The notes under the pieces: model-generated
Database searches by the model: none
Told to the model about the DNA's origin: nothing
The model's input: the letters and a program-made list of their open reading frames with translations, nothing else
Source of the DNA: Skeletonema tropicum
Taxonomy: Eukaryota > Bacillariophyta > Thalassiosirophyceae > Thalassiosirales > Thalassiosiraceae
NCBI GenBank assembly: GCA_037178625.1
Contig: CM074131.1
Span: 2,604,001-2,668,000 of the forward strand
DNA length: 64,000 bases
Direction: 5' to 3'
Part shown: positions 32,417 to 43,488 of the stretch, piece after piece
Numbering within the stretch: the stretch's first letter is position 1
How the letters are laid out: every line of letters begins with the position of its first letter
Translations under genes and position numbers: made by a program

Positions 32417-33856
32417 TTAAAAACTGTTATTTCTAATCCACTCATAGGAAGGCATACCTTCAATTCCTCCTACAGCTGCCATTGCGTGATCTTTATCATA
32501 AAACACCTTGTGAGCCGCAGCCTTCACGTCATCCACCGTCATCTCTTCAATGCGCTGAAATATTTCAACGGGAGTTATCCGCCTTCCATAAGTAAGCAGC
32601 TGTCTTCCAATATCTTCGCATACATTTGTATTTCCATCCAATCCCATTAACATTGTGGCCTTCAACGAAATCTTTGCTCGCTCGACATCCTCTTCGCTAA
32701 TATGATGAGCTAGTTGAGCAATATTTTTCGTAATACATGCAGCTAAGTCTGGAACCTTTTCTCTCTCCGCAACAGCATAGAGACCAAACAACCCAGTATC
32801 TTTGTAGCATGTGTTGAATGTACTGATAGAGTTGGCCAATTCGTTAGCAGCAACATCGTAACAGAGCTGAGACGTTGGATTCTTACCAACTGCGCGGTCA
32901 AATGAGCCAATGATTGTTTGAAGGATCATTAAAGGGTAAGCATATTCAGATGTCCAAGATGCACCCTCATATGCTAGAGCAAACGATGCAATGGGATCAG
33001 AATTGAAGTGAATCCTAACATCTCCTCCCAAAAATTTACCCGTATCCAAACATACCGCATCACTATTTTTCTGTTCTTCGTTCAACTCCGACTTTAAGTT
33101 TCCGAAATAGTAATCTGCCAATTCACACAAATTTGAGTGGTCGACTGCCCCAGCACCCGCAATAACCATTTGTGGGGCCAAGTAGTGCGTATCAATATAC
33201 TCACGCAGATCATCTCTTGTGAGAGTCCGAATATTCTGCTCTGGTCCAAGAATTGTCCTCCCCAATCCCAATCCGTCAAACGCAGTTGCATGCAAATGAT
33301 CCAATACCAACTCTTCATTTTGCTTATTGACTTCCTTCATCTCCCTCAAAATAACATCTCGTTCTCTCTCAACTGCCGCCGGATCCATCCTCGAACGCAG
33401 CAATATATCCGCCAATATATCCATCGCTCGTGGCACATCTTTCTCAAATACCTTGGCAAAATACACAGTCTGCTCACGAGAAGTATACGCATTCAAATGT
33501 CCCCCCATATTTTCAATTTCCACTTCTAAATTGTATTGAGTTCGTCGGGGAGTTCCCTTGAATGCCATGTGTTCCAAAAAGTGAGCAGCACCATTGTTAT
33601 GTATGGTTTCGTATCGAGATCCGGCATCGATCCAAACACCGACAGTGGCGGTACTAGCGCCCAGCATGGTCTCTGAGGCGACTCGTAACCCACTGGGGAA
33701 TTGAGTGATTTCGGTTGTGGGACTCTCGAGAAGATAGGATGGGAAATTTGTGTCGACAGCAGCGGCGGTGGAGAGATGATGGTGTTTGGAATTGTTATAT
33801 CTCACTCTCGAAGACACCGCACGCCGAAGCGTTGCAGCCGATGACCTACTAAACAT
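32417..33856 (-). CDS. PMPCB: Mitochondrial processing peptidase, beta subunit
   Basis: Intact 479-residue M16 metallopeptidase. The N-terminus is Arg/Ser-rich and fits a mitochondrial presequence. The zinc site is complete: HFLEH at residues 92-96 with the third ligand Glu172 in REMKEV, 76 residues downstream, as in catalytically active beta subunits. AFKGTPRRT and GGHLNAYTSREQTVYFAKV are also characteristic. The C-terminal half carries the M16 repeat of the fold, including GSFDRAVGKNPTSQL. The enzyme removes matrix-targeting presequences together with the alpha subunit; in some organisms it doubles as a core protein of complex III. No intron or lesion seen. The length and residues match the family well. 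Confidence 0.95.
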   Translation of the reverse strand: MFSRSSAATLRRAVSSRVRYNNSKHHHLSTAAAVDTNFPSYLLESPTTEITQFPSGLRVASETMLGASTATVGVWIDAGSRYETIHNNGAAHFLEHMAFKGTPRRTQYNLEVEIENMGGHLNAYTSREQTVYFAKVFEKDVPRAMDILADILLRSRMDPAAVERERDVILREMKEVNKQNEELVLDHLHATAFDGLGLGRTILGPEQNIRTLTRDDLREYIDTHYLAPQMVIAGAGAVDHSNLCELADYYFGNLKSELNEEQKNSDAVCLDTGKFLGGDVRIHFNSDPIASFALAYEGASWTSEYAYPLMILQTIIGSFDRAVGKNPTSQLCYDVAANELANSISTFNTCYKDTGLFGLYAVAEREKVPDLAACITKNIAQLAHHISEEDVERAKISLKATMLMGLDGNTNVCEDIGRQLLTYGRRITPVEIFQRIEEMTVDDVKAAAHKVFYDKDHAMAAVGGIEGMPSYEWIRNNSF

Positions 33857-34222
33857 GATGATTATGGCAGTTTTTGTTCTAATAGGCTAAGGATTTCGAA
33901 TAGATACTTAGTCTTTCGTGATGAAAGCTTCAGCAACGCACTCTTTCACCAAAATGGCAATAATGGATCGAAAAGGATCGAAAGCAAGAGGGAAATCCTG
34001 CCTACCGCAAATTTGTAAATTGGGGGCAACAACAGAAGTGAAATACCCGCTAGCCCAATGTAATTATCCGAAGATAAGCTTCTCTCTAGCCTACATCAAA
34101 TCAAAGCGTTGAAAATTTAGGGGGTCTCATCTGAAGCCCCCCAATTCTGTCCACCACTCCTTTTGCTCCATCATGAACGCAGATGAAAGCTTGCCATCAA
34201 ACAAAGCCACAACTCCTACACC
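33857..34222. promoter_or_regulatory. Divergent promoter region, MPP-beta / PhyH-type gene
   Basis: 366 bp between divergent start codons. No specific motif was recognised. Confidence 0.35.
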
Positions 34223-35704
34223 ATGCCCAGTAGAACCAAACAAGTAGCAATCTTCATCTTTGCCTCACTGGCAGAGCCGTCTTCAGCGACACCGCTGACA
34301 CGATTCGATGGCTCACGGAGGAATCGATCAACTTGCTTCGTCACAAATGCAAATCGTATCCATCAACACTTCACAATTCCATTTTCGACACGCTCCTCCG
34401 ACAGTGGACTAGAGAAACGGACTAATAAGAAACAAAAGAAAGCAAATGGTCAACTCAGCAACAAGCGGATGCGAAAATCTGAGATTGATGATCTCGTTAG
34501 AGGTATCGGCTTGCAACCAGTGCAACTGAAATCGAAAACAAACAAAGTGAGCAATCCAAATAATGAGAAACATCCAGCACCACATCATGCAAAGGACACA
34601 GATACCTTTCCCGATCTAATGAGCAACCATGAAACACCATCGATATCTCTTCAAACACAACTAGACTACTCCAGAAATGGCCACACTGTACTACGCTCAT
34701 TCATCCCACAGCAAACTATACAGCAGCTGAAAGCAGAAATTGTCCCCTATGCAAAGTCACAGGAGCTTGCTGCATGGAAACAAAAAGTAGAAGTTCAACT
34801 TGCAGATAGTGCCGATGAATATTACCGTCAAAACTCACAATCAATTGCAAATAGTCTTGAGGACGTGGAAAGCTGTCAAGACATGCTCGAAAGTCTTGGA
34901 ATGGTCAATGGAGATTTACCATTTTTGCAATTTTTCAATACTTGGAGAGCCAAAGATTCCAATACACCTACGGCGAGGCAACTATGTCTTTCTCCATACT
35001 TGGCACAAGCTGCATCTATTCTCATGGATTCGAAAACAGTGAAACTATATCAAGACTCTTTGTTTCATAAACGAGCTGGTGATGGCTGGACCCCGTGGCA
35101 TAGTGATAGTAGAATGGCCCCTTTTGATACATCGAAAATGATTACATTTTGGATACCATTGCAGAAAGTTCCAACACCAGAGAATGGAGGTTCTGGACTA
35201 CTATTTGTCAATTACAGTCATTCAGATGTGAGTTGTTTCAAATATCTTGTACGTGTCGGCTTGTAATCACTGTTACTTACTTTTTACATGCGTTACCAAC
35301 TTTTGATTCAATTTGACACTACCCAGTTTGCTCTTCCTTACTGGAATGGTTCAGAAGGTAAAGAATATGAACGTTTAGAGGAACGGTACGGAACTGGGAG
35401 TATAGCTCATCACATGCCAATGGCAGTAGGTGATGTCACGGTACATAATGGGTGGACACTCCACAGTGCCGATGGAGCTGAATTTATGGAAGAAGGAGAG
35501 GATAGATATGCTTTCGCTGTCACCTATGTTGACGGAAACGCGGAAGTAAGGGAAGATGCACTTTTGGAAAACAATCAAAACGAGCTAAAAACCAAAGGCG
35601 ATATGGAAGATGTATGGAGCTATAGATCATGGGTCAAGGAAGTTGAGCCAAGAAGTCCTTTTCGACACGATCTTGTCCCAATTGTGTGGCCTACAAAGAA
35701 ATGA
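34223..35704 (+). CDS. Phytanoyl-CoA dioxygenase (PhyH)-family protein
   Basis: Exons 34223-35227 and 35327-35704, joined in phase 0 across a 99-bp intron (GTGAGT...CCCAG), give 460 residues. The first part has an N-terminal leader (VAIFIFASLAEPSSATPLTR) followed by Lys/Asn-rich linker to about residue 150. The PhyH domain follows: GHTVLRSFIPQQTIQQLKAE, PWHSDSRMAPFDTSKMITFW with the HxD iron ligands, and VGDVTVHNGWTLHSADG with the distal His, followed by an Arg in DRYAFAVTY that should bind 2-oxoglutarate. The intron lies between the HxD region and the distal His. Substrate unknown; the leader could send it to an organelle, possibly the plastid, but the A|F junction is not obvious. Confidence 0.88.
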
Positions 35705-36267
35705 CTAATCAATCTGATATAGCTACGACACTTTTCATTGAGAGCGAGGTGCTATTCTGTACAAAATCTTGGAGAGGCCGTTTTCTTGGGGCTGGTAGAG
35801 AGCCAGCCACACTCAATCTCATTAAATTGTCTCACTTCGTCAAGAGTGTTTGACGAAAATTTGAGAGACCATTTCCACGAGGATGATAGAGAGCCACACA
35901 ATGGAAGATACCATCGAAAGAGCCGTTCTTCTCAAGGTAGCGTCACTTCCGCTGGTTGGTTCCATGTCGGAAGAAGTGCCGACAGCAGGAGCAGGAGGTA
36001 ATTCGTTAGATGCCTCAGCCGTCTTATCAGCAAGGGCAGTACATCCGTCAGAACACGGGAACCGTCAGAACAATAAATAATTTTCTCATGGTTAAGTATT
36101 CCTCCACGTGGAAGCCTTTTACTCTAGCTGTATCTAATGATACTGTTGTACAGGTTCATGGAAGTGCCCGCAAACTACTTACGCAGGTTCAATCGAGGTG
36201 AAAGTGTAAATTTCAATAGAGATAGAACAGATACACCAATCATATTCAACCCAGCTCCCAACACGGT
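35705..36267. other. Intergenic between PhyH-type and URI-like genes
   Basis: Short open frames occur on the plus strand: from 35883 (MIESHTMEDTIERAVLLKVA) and from 36010. Splice-like signals (GTTAAG at 36090, TACAG before 36154) are present, but frames do not join, so no gene is called. A small multi-exon gene running into the 3' end of the URI-like gene is possible. Confidence 0.3.
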
Positions 36268-37650
36268 TTACTCCCTCTGCAGTCGCCGCTGAGCAAATCG
36301 AGACAATTTCTTCCTCTCCCCAGTAGTATCTTGAGGTGTTTGATCTTTCGCTCTGACTGTAGAAGAATTTCTCTCCTTGACAACTCCTCGAAAGACGTTG
36401 TCTTCAAATGGCACAGTTGATCTAGGTGTGAATGGGTCCAGACCTGACGAAGATTCCATTATAGCATCGGGGGCAATAGTACCAGCAGTAGTCTTAGTAG
36501 GAATGGGTTTTTGTGGAACCTTGTTCAAGCCTATGCGTGGAATCTCTTTGACTTGATTTTTGCTCGAGAAAGAAACCCTCGAATTATTCCTCGGTTGTGT
36601 CTCGTGGGTCGTCGATCGTGTGGATGGTATGGTTTTCACATCTTCGTCTACTACTTTGACTTGTTTCTTCTCATTTTGCGTCTTTTTGGTGCTTGTTTTC
36701 TTTGTGTTGTTCAAGAAGCCCTTGGACCAACCACCACTCTGCAATCGTTTGGAACTTGTTTTGTTTACCATCTTTGATTTTGCATCCTCTTCTTCCAAAC
36801 GTTCCAACTCTTCTAGCCTTTGGAGTATTGTCTCATAATCTTCATCACTGACTGGGACTTGCTTTGCTGATTCAATGTCATTGACTACTTCCTCTTCATC
36901 ATTCAGATCGATTTTGTCAATTCCTGTTGTTATATCCGCTTCACTTTCTTTGAGCGTATCTGCAAGCAACTTTCCAAGCTTTTCTCCATCCCCATCACCA
37001 CTAGCTTCAGCAATATCTCCTCCGTTCTTCAATCTATCATCAATTCGCTTCATTGTGTTTGACATGTTTATAACTTCTGAGTTGACAATGTTTCCTCTCT
37101 CGTCACATTCTTCTCTAATTTCCATTAGAGGAAACATTGCTTCTTGTTGGGACAATATTTCCTCATTGATCTCTGTCTTGTTTTGTGGACTCGTTGACTT
37201 TTTATCACTTGGTTTTGGTTTATTCTTTGTATTGTTAAGAAATCCCTTCTTCAAACCAGTACTCTTTGACTTTGTCTTTTTTATTTGGCTTCTGTTGGAT
37301 TTATCGAGCACACCGAGTTGTTTATCAATATATTTACATGCCTCTACTCGGGTCATCTCCTGTAACTGTCCACCACCGACGTTGACAACGAGTTGTTCCT
37401 CCGCAGCTGATGGACTGCCAGCGTTTGTTCCAGAAGGTGGTTGTAGTACTCCTTCGAAAAATGCTTTGGAGGTGATGGGCACCATAACTCGTCGTCCGGT
37501 GAGTGGTTTACATGATGATGATGCGCCACTACCCTTCGCGACATCAATTAGTGATTTTATTTTGCGCAGCTCATCTAATGACAGAGGATCCTTCCGGATA
37601 TCTGATGGATTGACGTCAGCTGCGGATGTTGGTAGCGGGGGTTTGCTCAT
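36268..37650 (-). CDS. URI/Bud27-like prefoldin-family protein
   Basis: Single-exon, 460 residues. The N-terminal part (about residues 50-125) fits the prefoldin-alpha-like segment of URI: RRVMVPITSKAFFEGVLQ, then LVVNVGGGQLQEMTRVEACK. The middle has an acidic coiled-coil, VPVSDEDYETILQRLEELER, which matches the URI-type (DUF3835) region. The C-terminus ends KLSRFAQRRLQRE, like the SRFxxxR motif of URI. Two copies of KGFLNNTK are an unusual repeat. URI proteins interact with RNA polymerase subunit RPB5 and the R2TP/prefoldin-like complex. The assignment rests on short motifs in a low-complexity protein, so it is moderate. Divergent from POP4 over 152 bp. Confidence 0.55.
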   Translation of the reverse strand: MSKPPLPTSAADVNPSDIRKDPLSLDELRKIKSLIDVAKGSGASSSCKPLTGRRVMVPITSKAFFEGVLQPPSGTNAGSPSAAEEQLVVNVGGGQLQEMTRVEACKYIDKQLGVLDKSNRSQIKKTKSKSTGLKKGFLNNTKNKPKPSDKKSTSPQNKTEINEEILSQQEAMFPLMEIREECDERGNIVNSEVINMSNTMKRIDDRLKNGGDIAEASGDGDGEKLGKLLADTLKESEADITTGIDKIDLNDEEEVVNDIESAKQVPVSDEDYETILQRLEELERLEEEDAKSKMVNKTSSKRLQSGGWSKGFLNNTKKTSTKKTQNEKKQVKVVDEDVKTIPSTRSTTHETQPRNNSRVSFSSKNQVKEIPRIGLNKVPQKPIPTKTTAGTIAPDAIMESSSGLDPFTPRSTVPFEDNVFRGVVKERNSSTVRAKDQTPQDTTGERKKLSRFAQRRLQRE

Positions 37651-37802
37651 GGTTCGGATCTTTGGTAGCCAGCCGATAGGAGAGAAGATAGAGGAGGAGG
37701 AGCTTGGTGGAAAAATTTATACTAATTCCTTCATGAATGTAGCCATCAGAAAGCCAAAAGAAAAAGAGGAAAGAGCTAAAACGACACCAAAGCACCGCAA
37801 CC
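37651..37802. promoter_or_regulatory. Bidirectional promoter region, URI-like / POP4
   Basis: Only 152 bp separate the two divergent start codons, so regulatory elements must be shared or overlapping. A GGAGGAGGAGG run lies on the plus strand. No TATA-like box stands out. Confidence 0.45.
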
Positions 37803-38912
37803 ATGTCGTCTCGATCAACATCACCAACACCGTCATCCAAAGCTAGCGGTGGATCAGAGAGTGGCGGAGCCGCCCCTCTTTCGAACGATGCTCTCTACAC
37901 ACCTCTATCATCACTCCAAGCAGCCGATAATCACATCACATCAAATGATACTCCTAATCAACCCCAAAGCAAAAAGAAAAGCAGACACTCCCTCTCACTT
38001 CAAACATCAGCCTCTCTACGTGAATCATCGCTCGTTACATTTTTAACATCCATGGGAAACAATATTAAAACATCTCATCCACAGGAATGTCATGTTTATA
38101 GAGGGCTCGGAGGGTCCATTGGCAGGTATGGGACTGGAGACGGTGGTCGTGTCGACAAAGCTATGAGGAATACTATGGAGAACAAGCTATCAAATCGTAG
38201 TTTGGTACTGGTTGGTGGTGGAGTGCATACCTATGCACCTGCACCCGCATCATCGTCTTCTGCTATCGGAGATGCCAAGTCGGGAGATGTGTCACGTAGA
38301 GGTAGCAAGAGAAAGAGGAAACGAGTTGGTGGCAATGGAATATTTGGATGCAAGTCACACAGACAACGGAAGAAAGCAGTGGGCAAAGTAATCGAAGAAA
38401 CAAAATCGAAAGAATCGGCAACAAGCACTCCTGCAACACACGAGCTGAATGATACAGTTGGTAACATTGTGGAAACTTTGCATAAAATGTGGATCAATTA
38501 CATGCAACAAATGCTATCTCCACTCATCAAGAAGAAGAAGAACATCACTGCTGCTACATCAATACCATTAGAAACTCGCAAACAAATTGCTACAGCACTA
38601 GCCACATCGGAACATGTTGGAATGGCAGCTACGATTGTGGCATGCCCATCTCGACGCCATTTAGTGTCGAAACGGTGCATTGTGTTAGATGAGACTAAGG
38701 AAACGTTCAAGATGGCAATCATGAAGAGTCGACCAGAACAAGCGCAAAAGAAAAAAGTGGAAGCATCAAATGATAAAGAAGGAGCTTCAAAAACTACAGA
38801 GTTGTATGAGTGGAATGTTGTAATGATTCCGAAGCATGGGACTTCATTGGACGTTTCAGTACCGTTACTACCATTAGCTAGAGATCGAATTGTTGTACGG
38901 CTCGAGACTTAG
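37803..38912 (+). CDS. POP4: RNase P/MRP subunit p29 (POP4)
   Basis: Single-exon, 369 residues. The N-terminal half is Ser/Lys-rich and not conserved. The C-terminal part, from about residue 220, has the Rpp29 family organisation: ETLHKMWINYMQQMLSPL then SEHVGMAATIVACPSRRHLV, KRCIVLDETKETFKMAIMKS and, after a Lys-rich linker, VVMIPKHGTSLDVSVPL. This Sm-like fold binds the RNA of RNase P and MRP, which process tRNA 5' ends and rRNA in the nucleus. Longer than yeast or human p29 because of the N-terminal extension. Divergently paired with the URI-like gene. Confidence 0.85.
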   Translation: MSSRSTSPTPSSKASGGSESGGAAPLSNDALYTPLSSLQAADNHITSNDTPNQPQSKKKSRHSLSLQTSASLRESSLVTFLTSMGNNIKTSHPQECHVYRGLGGSIGRYGTGDGGRVDKAMRNTMENKLSNRSLVLVGGGVHTYAPAPASSSSAIGDAKSGDVSRRGSKRKRKRVGGNGIFGCKSHRQRKKAVGKVIEETKSKESATSTPATHELNDTVGNIVETLHKMWINYMQQMLSPLIKKKKNITAATSIPLETRKQIATALATSEHVGMAATIVACPSRRHLVSKRCIVLDETKETFKMAIMKSRPEQAQKKKVEASNDKEGASKTTELYEWNVVMIPKHGTSLDVSVPLLPLARDRIVVRLET

Positions 38913-39319
38913 GCGTCTGGTGTGGTAAATTGACTCTCGAAATAGATTCAGATGTTACTCTACACTGACAAAGCTTGAACACATAACAATGAATTGTCCC
39001 AGAGAGGTTTCACCTCGAAGTACGTGGCGATAATATAGTAGGTCATCCTTTGTCTTGCCTTTCTGGTGGCGACAAGAGCATTAGTGAATTTATTGGATTT
39101 AAGTAAGAGAAGCTACAAGAGTGCAAGTCTTAAGAGAGATGTGATACAAACTAAACATGTCTATGGCGTAGAGACTTGTTGTCAGAGAGAGTGCCTATCA
39201 AGTGCACTGAAGTTATATGTTAGAAGTGAGTCTATATACTTAATTTTTTTATACACTAGAGACAATTGAGCTGTGAGGAAGAAGATCACTGTTGCGTTTC
39301 GGAAGCCTTGAATATGGAG
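38913..39319. other. Intergenic, no gene supported
   Basis: No gene, repeat or RNA supported. A 67-codon open frame at 39066 has no motif. Confidence 0.3.
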
Positions 39320-39991
39320 CTATATTCGAAACAAATAGACTTCAACACTGCTACTAAAAACAACTCCACTGGCTATCCATCGATTAGCTGAAGTGCTGGA
39401 AGACGACGACGATGATGAGGATGATGCCATTGATGGTAAGGTGGTGCGTCCCAACTGAGATGACTTGGTAGCTTTTGAATCGAAACCGATTGTGCAAGCT
39501 GACGAATATCTTGATGGCTTCATTATACTTGATATGGCCTGATTCATGGAGGGGCATTTATGAAGTGGCCGGCTCCTTCTACGGATTGAAGTACCGCCAG
39601 ACCTCGAAAGTGCCTTCTCTCGTAATGACGTTGTGCCTGATATGTCCAGCTTCCTATTGTCTTGATTATTAGAGAAAGTTGTCCTTGCAAAAGGTCCTTG
39701 TTGGCGATTGGCTGGATCGATGCTGTCAGCGGCAGAGTCGTCTGTTATTGAGGATTCATTTGATTCATCTAGCGATGAGCCATCCTTTGTCGTCGAGACC
39801 ACACTATCTCGTCTATTGTGCAAAGCTGTGTGGGCAGCGTAGGCATCAGAGAGACGCTTCTGATCCGCGACTACAGCTTGAACTTCTTTGTCTCCTGCTG
39901 GTGACGAGGAGGAAGCTAACTGATCTAACAGAGAACCACAGATCACTTGTGATAAGTCTGCAGTGAGATATTTGTATTTTCGATCGATCAT
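39320..39991 (-). CDS. Hypothetical protein, 223 residues
   Basis: Open frame from an ATG at 39991. The product has an N-terminal helical part (KYKYLTADLSQVICGSLLDQ), a Ser-rich middle with basic clusters (SIRRRSRPLHKCPSMNQAIS) and a Ser run near the C-terminus. No domain recognised. It could be a regulatory or disordered protein; evidence is the reading frame only. Confidence 0.5.
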   Translation of the reverse strand: MIDRKYKYLTADLSQVICGSLLDQLASSSSPAGDKEVQAVVADQKRLSDAYAAHTALHNRRDSVVSTTKDGSSLDESNESSITDDSAADSIDPANRQQGPFARTTFSNNQDNRKLDISGTTSLREKALSRSGGTSIRRRSRPLHKCPSMNQAISSIMKPSRYSSACTIGFDSKATKSSQLGRTTLPSMASSSSSSSSSSTSANRWIASGVVFSSSVEVYLFRI

Positions 39992-40699
39992 ATCGTTGGT
40001 TCTTCACATCATCTACACAAAACAATATGCTGTCTGATTGGTTATCTAAACAACTGTTCTGCTCAGAGACACCGGGGATTCAGTGTAAAATTTACTCGAT
40101 GGCGTCGGTACTCTGAGAGCGTGCGTGGTACTCTGTACAGAAGTTTTCACTTGTTTAGACATTTAGTGCCATTTTAGTTAGTATTGTGAGTGATGGGACG
40201 TTCTCCGTGATAAGATGGGTCATGAGACATTGAATTTGGGGGGCATGGGACATACATTGCCCGCTTGCAAGTTACTATCGTTAATAAATCATCATATTAA
40301 CGGGGCAGAAATGGGGGGCTTAACTACACGGCATACATTTTCTGATATTTAGTGAGAGTTCGCATGCAAATAAATGACTGTGACTTTTCCTGCAAATGCG
40401 AGCGAAGCTGATTTCTAGAGTTTGGTCACGTTCCATCACGGGCAAAAAGAAGTTGGGACAAGGAAATTTTTCAGCTCGGGTGGATGGAATCACAGGTGCA
40501 AATGGAACCAAAAAATGAAAATTGCTTTGTTATCAGTTAAATAGGCCAATTAGCGTTAGATATACCTTTTACAATGCTCTGCATGACCAAGAAGCCCTCC
40601 GCAACTCTCCTACTACCCCATTCATTCAATTCAATGCACTCAAAAGATCAACAGGGTCATGTTGGCCAATATCCATGTCGCCATCATTCAATGGAGGAA
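39992..40699. other. Intergenic, no gene supported
   Basis: No coding or repeat structure that I can support. Confidence 0.3.
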
Positions 40700-40990
40700 G
40701 GTAGGCATCCTCTAGCGACAATCCAGTCAACTGTTCATAGTACATGTGGAGAAGGCGGTTATTTTCACGAGTGTACATGATTCATGCAGCAAGTTGTGGG
40801 TCCATTCTGGCCCTCCTGATGGATAGTACTTGAGATGCACGGCTCCAGACTCTCTCTGATGGTGCGGAGGTAGCAGGAATGGCAAGGAAAGCTCGAGCCA
40901 AGTTGGCAACTGTAGGAAGCCTGTGCTCATTCACACTCCAGCCACCATGGAAGCCATCTGAGGCGAGCAAGAGGCCGATATGCATCATGT
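40700..40990 (-). pseudogene. hAT transposase C-terminal fragment
   Basis: The minus-strand frame from 40988 reads NEHRLPTVANLARAFLAIPA then TSAPSERVWSRASQVLSIRR, the hAT-family dimerisation motif (ARxxLxIPATSAPSERxFS). It ends at a stop near 40782; a neighbouring frame continues as LLHESCTLVKI, matching the usual tail, so one frameshift is present. The N-terminal transposase and the element ends are missing. A relic of a DNA transposon of the Ac/hobo type. Confidence 0.75.
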
Positions 40991-41478
40991 TTTTTATCTG
41001 AAAATCTTGACCGAGTGAGGGTCTTAAAGTCTTTATGTACGCACGTGGTGAGGAGAGTCAATTTCAATAGGTTATGGATCCTCACGGGTCTTCACGTGAT
41101 GAAGGGTCGCGTGAGTGGACTTCACGGATCACGTGACTCACGTGAGTACTCACACCTCGTGACCAAACTCTATCGTACTGATTTCATTGTCAGCTTGTTT
41201 TCTTGTTTCGGCCTTTGCTTTAGCTTGATTGTGGTCTTCAGTACCTATCCATATCTATTCTTTTCCTCTTTTTGAAGAACCACTGCATGAATAAATAATA
41301 ATAATCAATGTTCATCCGTTGTTATTAGACTATTTAATTTTATGGAGAGTTGGTTGTTATCGATAAATAGAAAAGAAGCTATTGAAGACAGCCTGTAGAG
41401 AGTATTGTAAACCAAACCGAAGTAACTTCGAAGATAGTGTACTCTTTGTTGCATTCAAGCAAGTACAAAAAAATCAAA
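40991..41478. promoter_or_regulatory. Upstream region with clustered CACGTG palindromes
   Basis: Four CACGTG or extended TCACGTGA motifs lie at 41042-41047, 41093-41098, 41130-41135 and 41139-41144, within 105 bp and about 335-440 bp upstream of the ATG at 41479. Such E-box/G-box motifs are bound by bHLH or bZIP factors in other eukaryotes. Whether they are active here is unknown. Confidence 0.35.
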
Positions 41479-43488
41479 ATGGCACCAAAATCAACAACTC
41501 TCCTCAATTCAAACCCAGCCTCCTTGGCATTTCACTCTGCCACTCTCACAACAAAGAATATTCAGCAACAGCCGACAAAAAAAGATGAAAAATTAACTGC
41601 GTATTACCGCGACTCTTCCGGAAGAGCTTGTGTTCAAATTAGAGCCCAATTGGATTTTTCAAATGGCAGTCAAGCCGATGCGTTATTAGAGTGTGGATGT
41701 ATCGAACCTGCTCCAGTAGAGTCGGAGGCGGTCAAGAAATCTTTGGCGGCGGTATCGGAAAAGAAGGGGGAGGAACCGGCACAAAAAGATAGTGAGGAAG
41801 AAAGGGAGGATGGCGCAGCATGGAGGGATGAACTGTCCACTATTGGAAAGGAAGAGGGCGAACATTTTTCTTCCCTTGTTGATACAGCACTTACGTTTGA
41901 ATGTACAACTACTTCTTTAGCTGGTAATAACAATTCAAACGGCGACTGGGCAGTCGAGAGGGTGACCATTATCAACTGCACTATTCAACGAGCATCAGAA
42001 GGGGATCCAAAATCATCTGTCACTGCACTTTCATTTGATATTGAAGTTGCTGTCAGAGGTAATGGCATGATTAAAATTGATCGTCTCAGCGAGATTCTGG
42101 AAGAGGGGGAGTTGAAATTGTGTGCTGTCCTGCGTCAAAAGAGTAAGGTCGAAAATGTTGAAGAAGGAAACAAAAACAACAGTAACAATTCTCTTTTGGG
42201 AGGACAGGAAGGGGCAAGAGTTGCAGCTGGATTGCTGGGGTTAGATTTGGGTGTTAGCGTGTCATCTTCCGCAGCCACAATGACAAAGAAGACAAATAGG
42301 CCAGCTATGCATTATGGGACAAAGATAATGCGAACAAACCCCGTTCAAATCAGCGTCAAACTTTTACCCCCATTGCAATTGTCTGTTCGTGAGGTGAGTG
42401 GCGCACGTGCAGCAAGTGGTTCTACTCTAGTGGAAATTACTGTTGCACATTGCACGCGTTGGCACAAAGAGAAAGTGACTGTTACTGGCATTGCATTTCA
42501 TCCTGGCCAAAGCCGTTTGTGGGAACCCAATCATGATGAAAACGACGAAAATGATAACACAAATGATGGACCAACTTCTCCAACCGTGCGAAAGTCAGAT
42601 GGAAAAAGCATGCAAGGAGGAGAACTCTCAGTTGTGGATATGTCAAGACGTGTCCGATGGGGATTTTTACCTGGCTCAGCTCCTGAATTACCATTGGTAT
42701 TGGGTCCTCATGAGGCATACAGTACTGTCATTCAAATAGATGCCGGAGAGGATGTCAGAAGTCGCATTTTCGACAGTCCCATTACTGTCAATGCGATGAT
42801 CGGCAACTGCAATTCGCCAGTATCACCAACCATCAATGATGAAGCAGAACGAGTTATGGTGACAGCTGATGCTCGATGGACTAGCTCTCGTGTTGGTGTC
42901 GAAAATAGTGACGCGTTTCGTCTTGACATGTATCTTCGAGGCGGCCTCGAAACTGTTTGCGTTGGCGCTCCAATTGTTGTGTCGCTTCGAGTCCTTAACT
43001 TAAGTATGGAACCAAGGGATTTGATGCTCTTAATGGCAAAAGATGGTGAAGGGAGGAATAGTGGATTGCAATGGGAACGACCGACTGAGGAAAGCAGAAG
43101 TGGGAGAGGGTCTCAAATACTGCGAACAAAGCCAATGCTGCACAATCGTGACCACCCATCCATGTCGACCTCCCCTTCAAATGACAATCGCGGCTTCAAT
43201 ACAGCGGTGGTATCGGAGGTCAACGGATATACGTTTGGCGTTTGGGGATTGGCAGGAGACGACGATGGGACTACCAGACACCATCGCGACCACGAGTTGC
43301 TAGCGGTAGATGCAGCTTTGTTACTTGGCGAGGTAAAAGGGCAGCACAGTATTGAGGCAGAGCTTCGATTTGTACCATTAAGAGAAGGCACTCTGGATGT
43401 GCCTAACTTGAAGTTGTATGATAAGAGAGGTGGCAGGTGGTACAATTGTGTTCACACTTTGAAGATTGTTGCTGCCGCAAAGGAGTAG
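41479..43488 (+). CDS. Large unknown protein, possibly TRAPP-II-like immunoglobulin-fold protein
   Basis: Open frame of 669 residues from the ATG at 41479; the frame is open a little further upstream, but only with a GTG. Two features hint at a family. The middle contains beta-rich segments like [15 protein letters not shown] and [20 protein letters not shown], then [20 protein letters not shown], and the end has [20 protein letters not shown]; together this looks like the Ig-like C-terminal part of TRAPP trafficking subunits (Trs65/TRAPPC13 type). No signal peptide and no membrane segment. The N-terminal 150 residues are charged with Glu/Lys linkers. I am not certain of this family and a conserved unknown is the alternative. 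Confidence 0.6.
   Translation: MAPKSTTLLNSNPASLAFHSATLTTKNIQQQPTKKDEKLTAYYRDSSGRACVQIRAQLDFSNGSQADALLECGCIEPAPVESEAVKKSLAAVSEKKGEEPAQKDSEEEREDGAAWRDELSTIGKEEGEHFSSLVDTALTFECTTTSLAGNNNSNGDWAVERVTIINCTIQRASEGDPKSSVTALSFDIEVAVRGNGMIKIDRLSEILEEGELKLCAVLRQKSKVENVEEGNKNNSNNSLLGGQEGARVAAGLLGLDLGVSVSSSAATMTKKTNRPAMHYGTKIMRTNPVQISVKLLPPLQLSVREVSGARAASGSTLVEITVAHCTRWHKEKVTVTGIAFHPGQSRLWEPNHDENDENDNTNDGPTSPTVRKSDGKSMQGGELSVVDMSRRVRWGFLPGSAPELPLVLGPHEAYSTVIQIDAGEDVRSRIFDSPITVNAMIGNCNSPVSPTINDEAERVMVTADARWTSSRVGVENSDAFRLDMYLRGGLETVCVGAPIVVSLRVLNLSMEPRDLMLLMAKDGEGRNSGLQWERPTEESRSGRGSQILRTKPMLHNRDHPSMSTSPSNDNRGFNTAVVSEVNGYTFGVWGLAGDDDGTTRHHRDHELLAVDAALLLGEVKGQHSIEAELRFVPLREGTLDVPNLKLYDKRGGRWYNCVHTLKIVAAAKE

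Noticed and set aside
35883..36292. Small multi-exon gene ending in the 3' part of the URI-like gene
   Set aside because: Splice-like signals exist, but the phases of the possible exons do not match.
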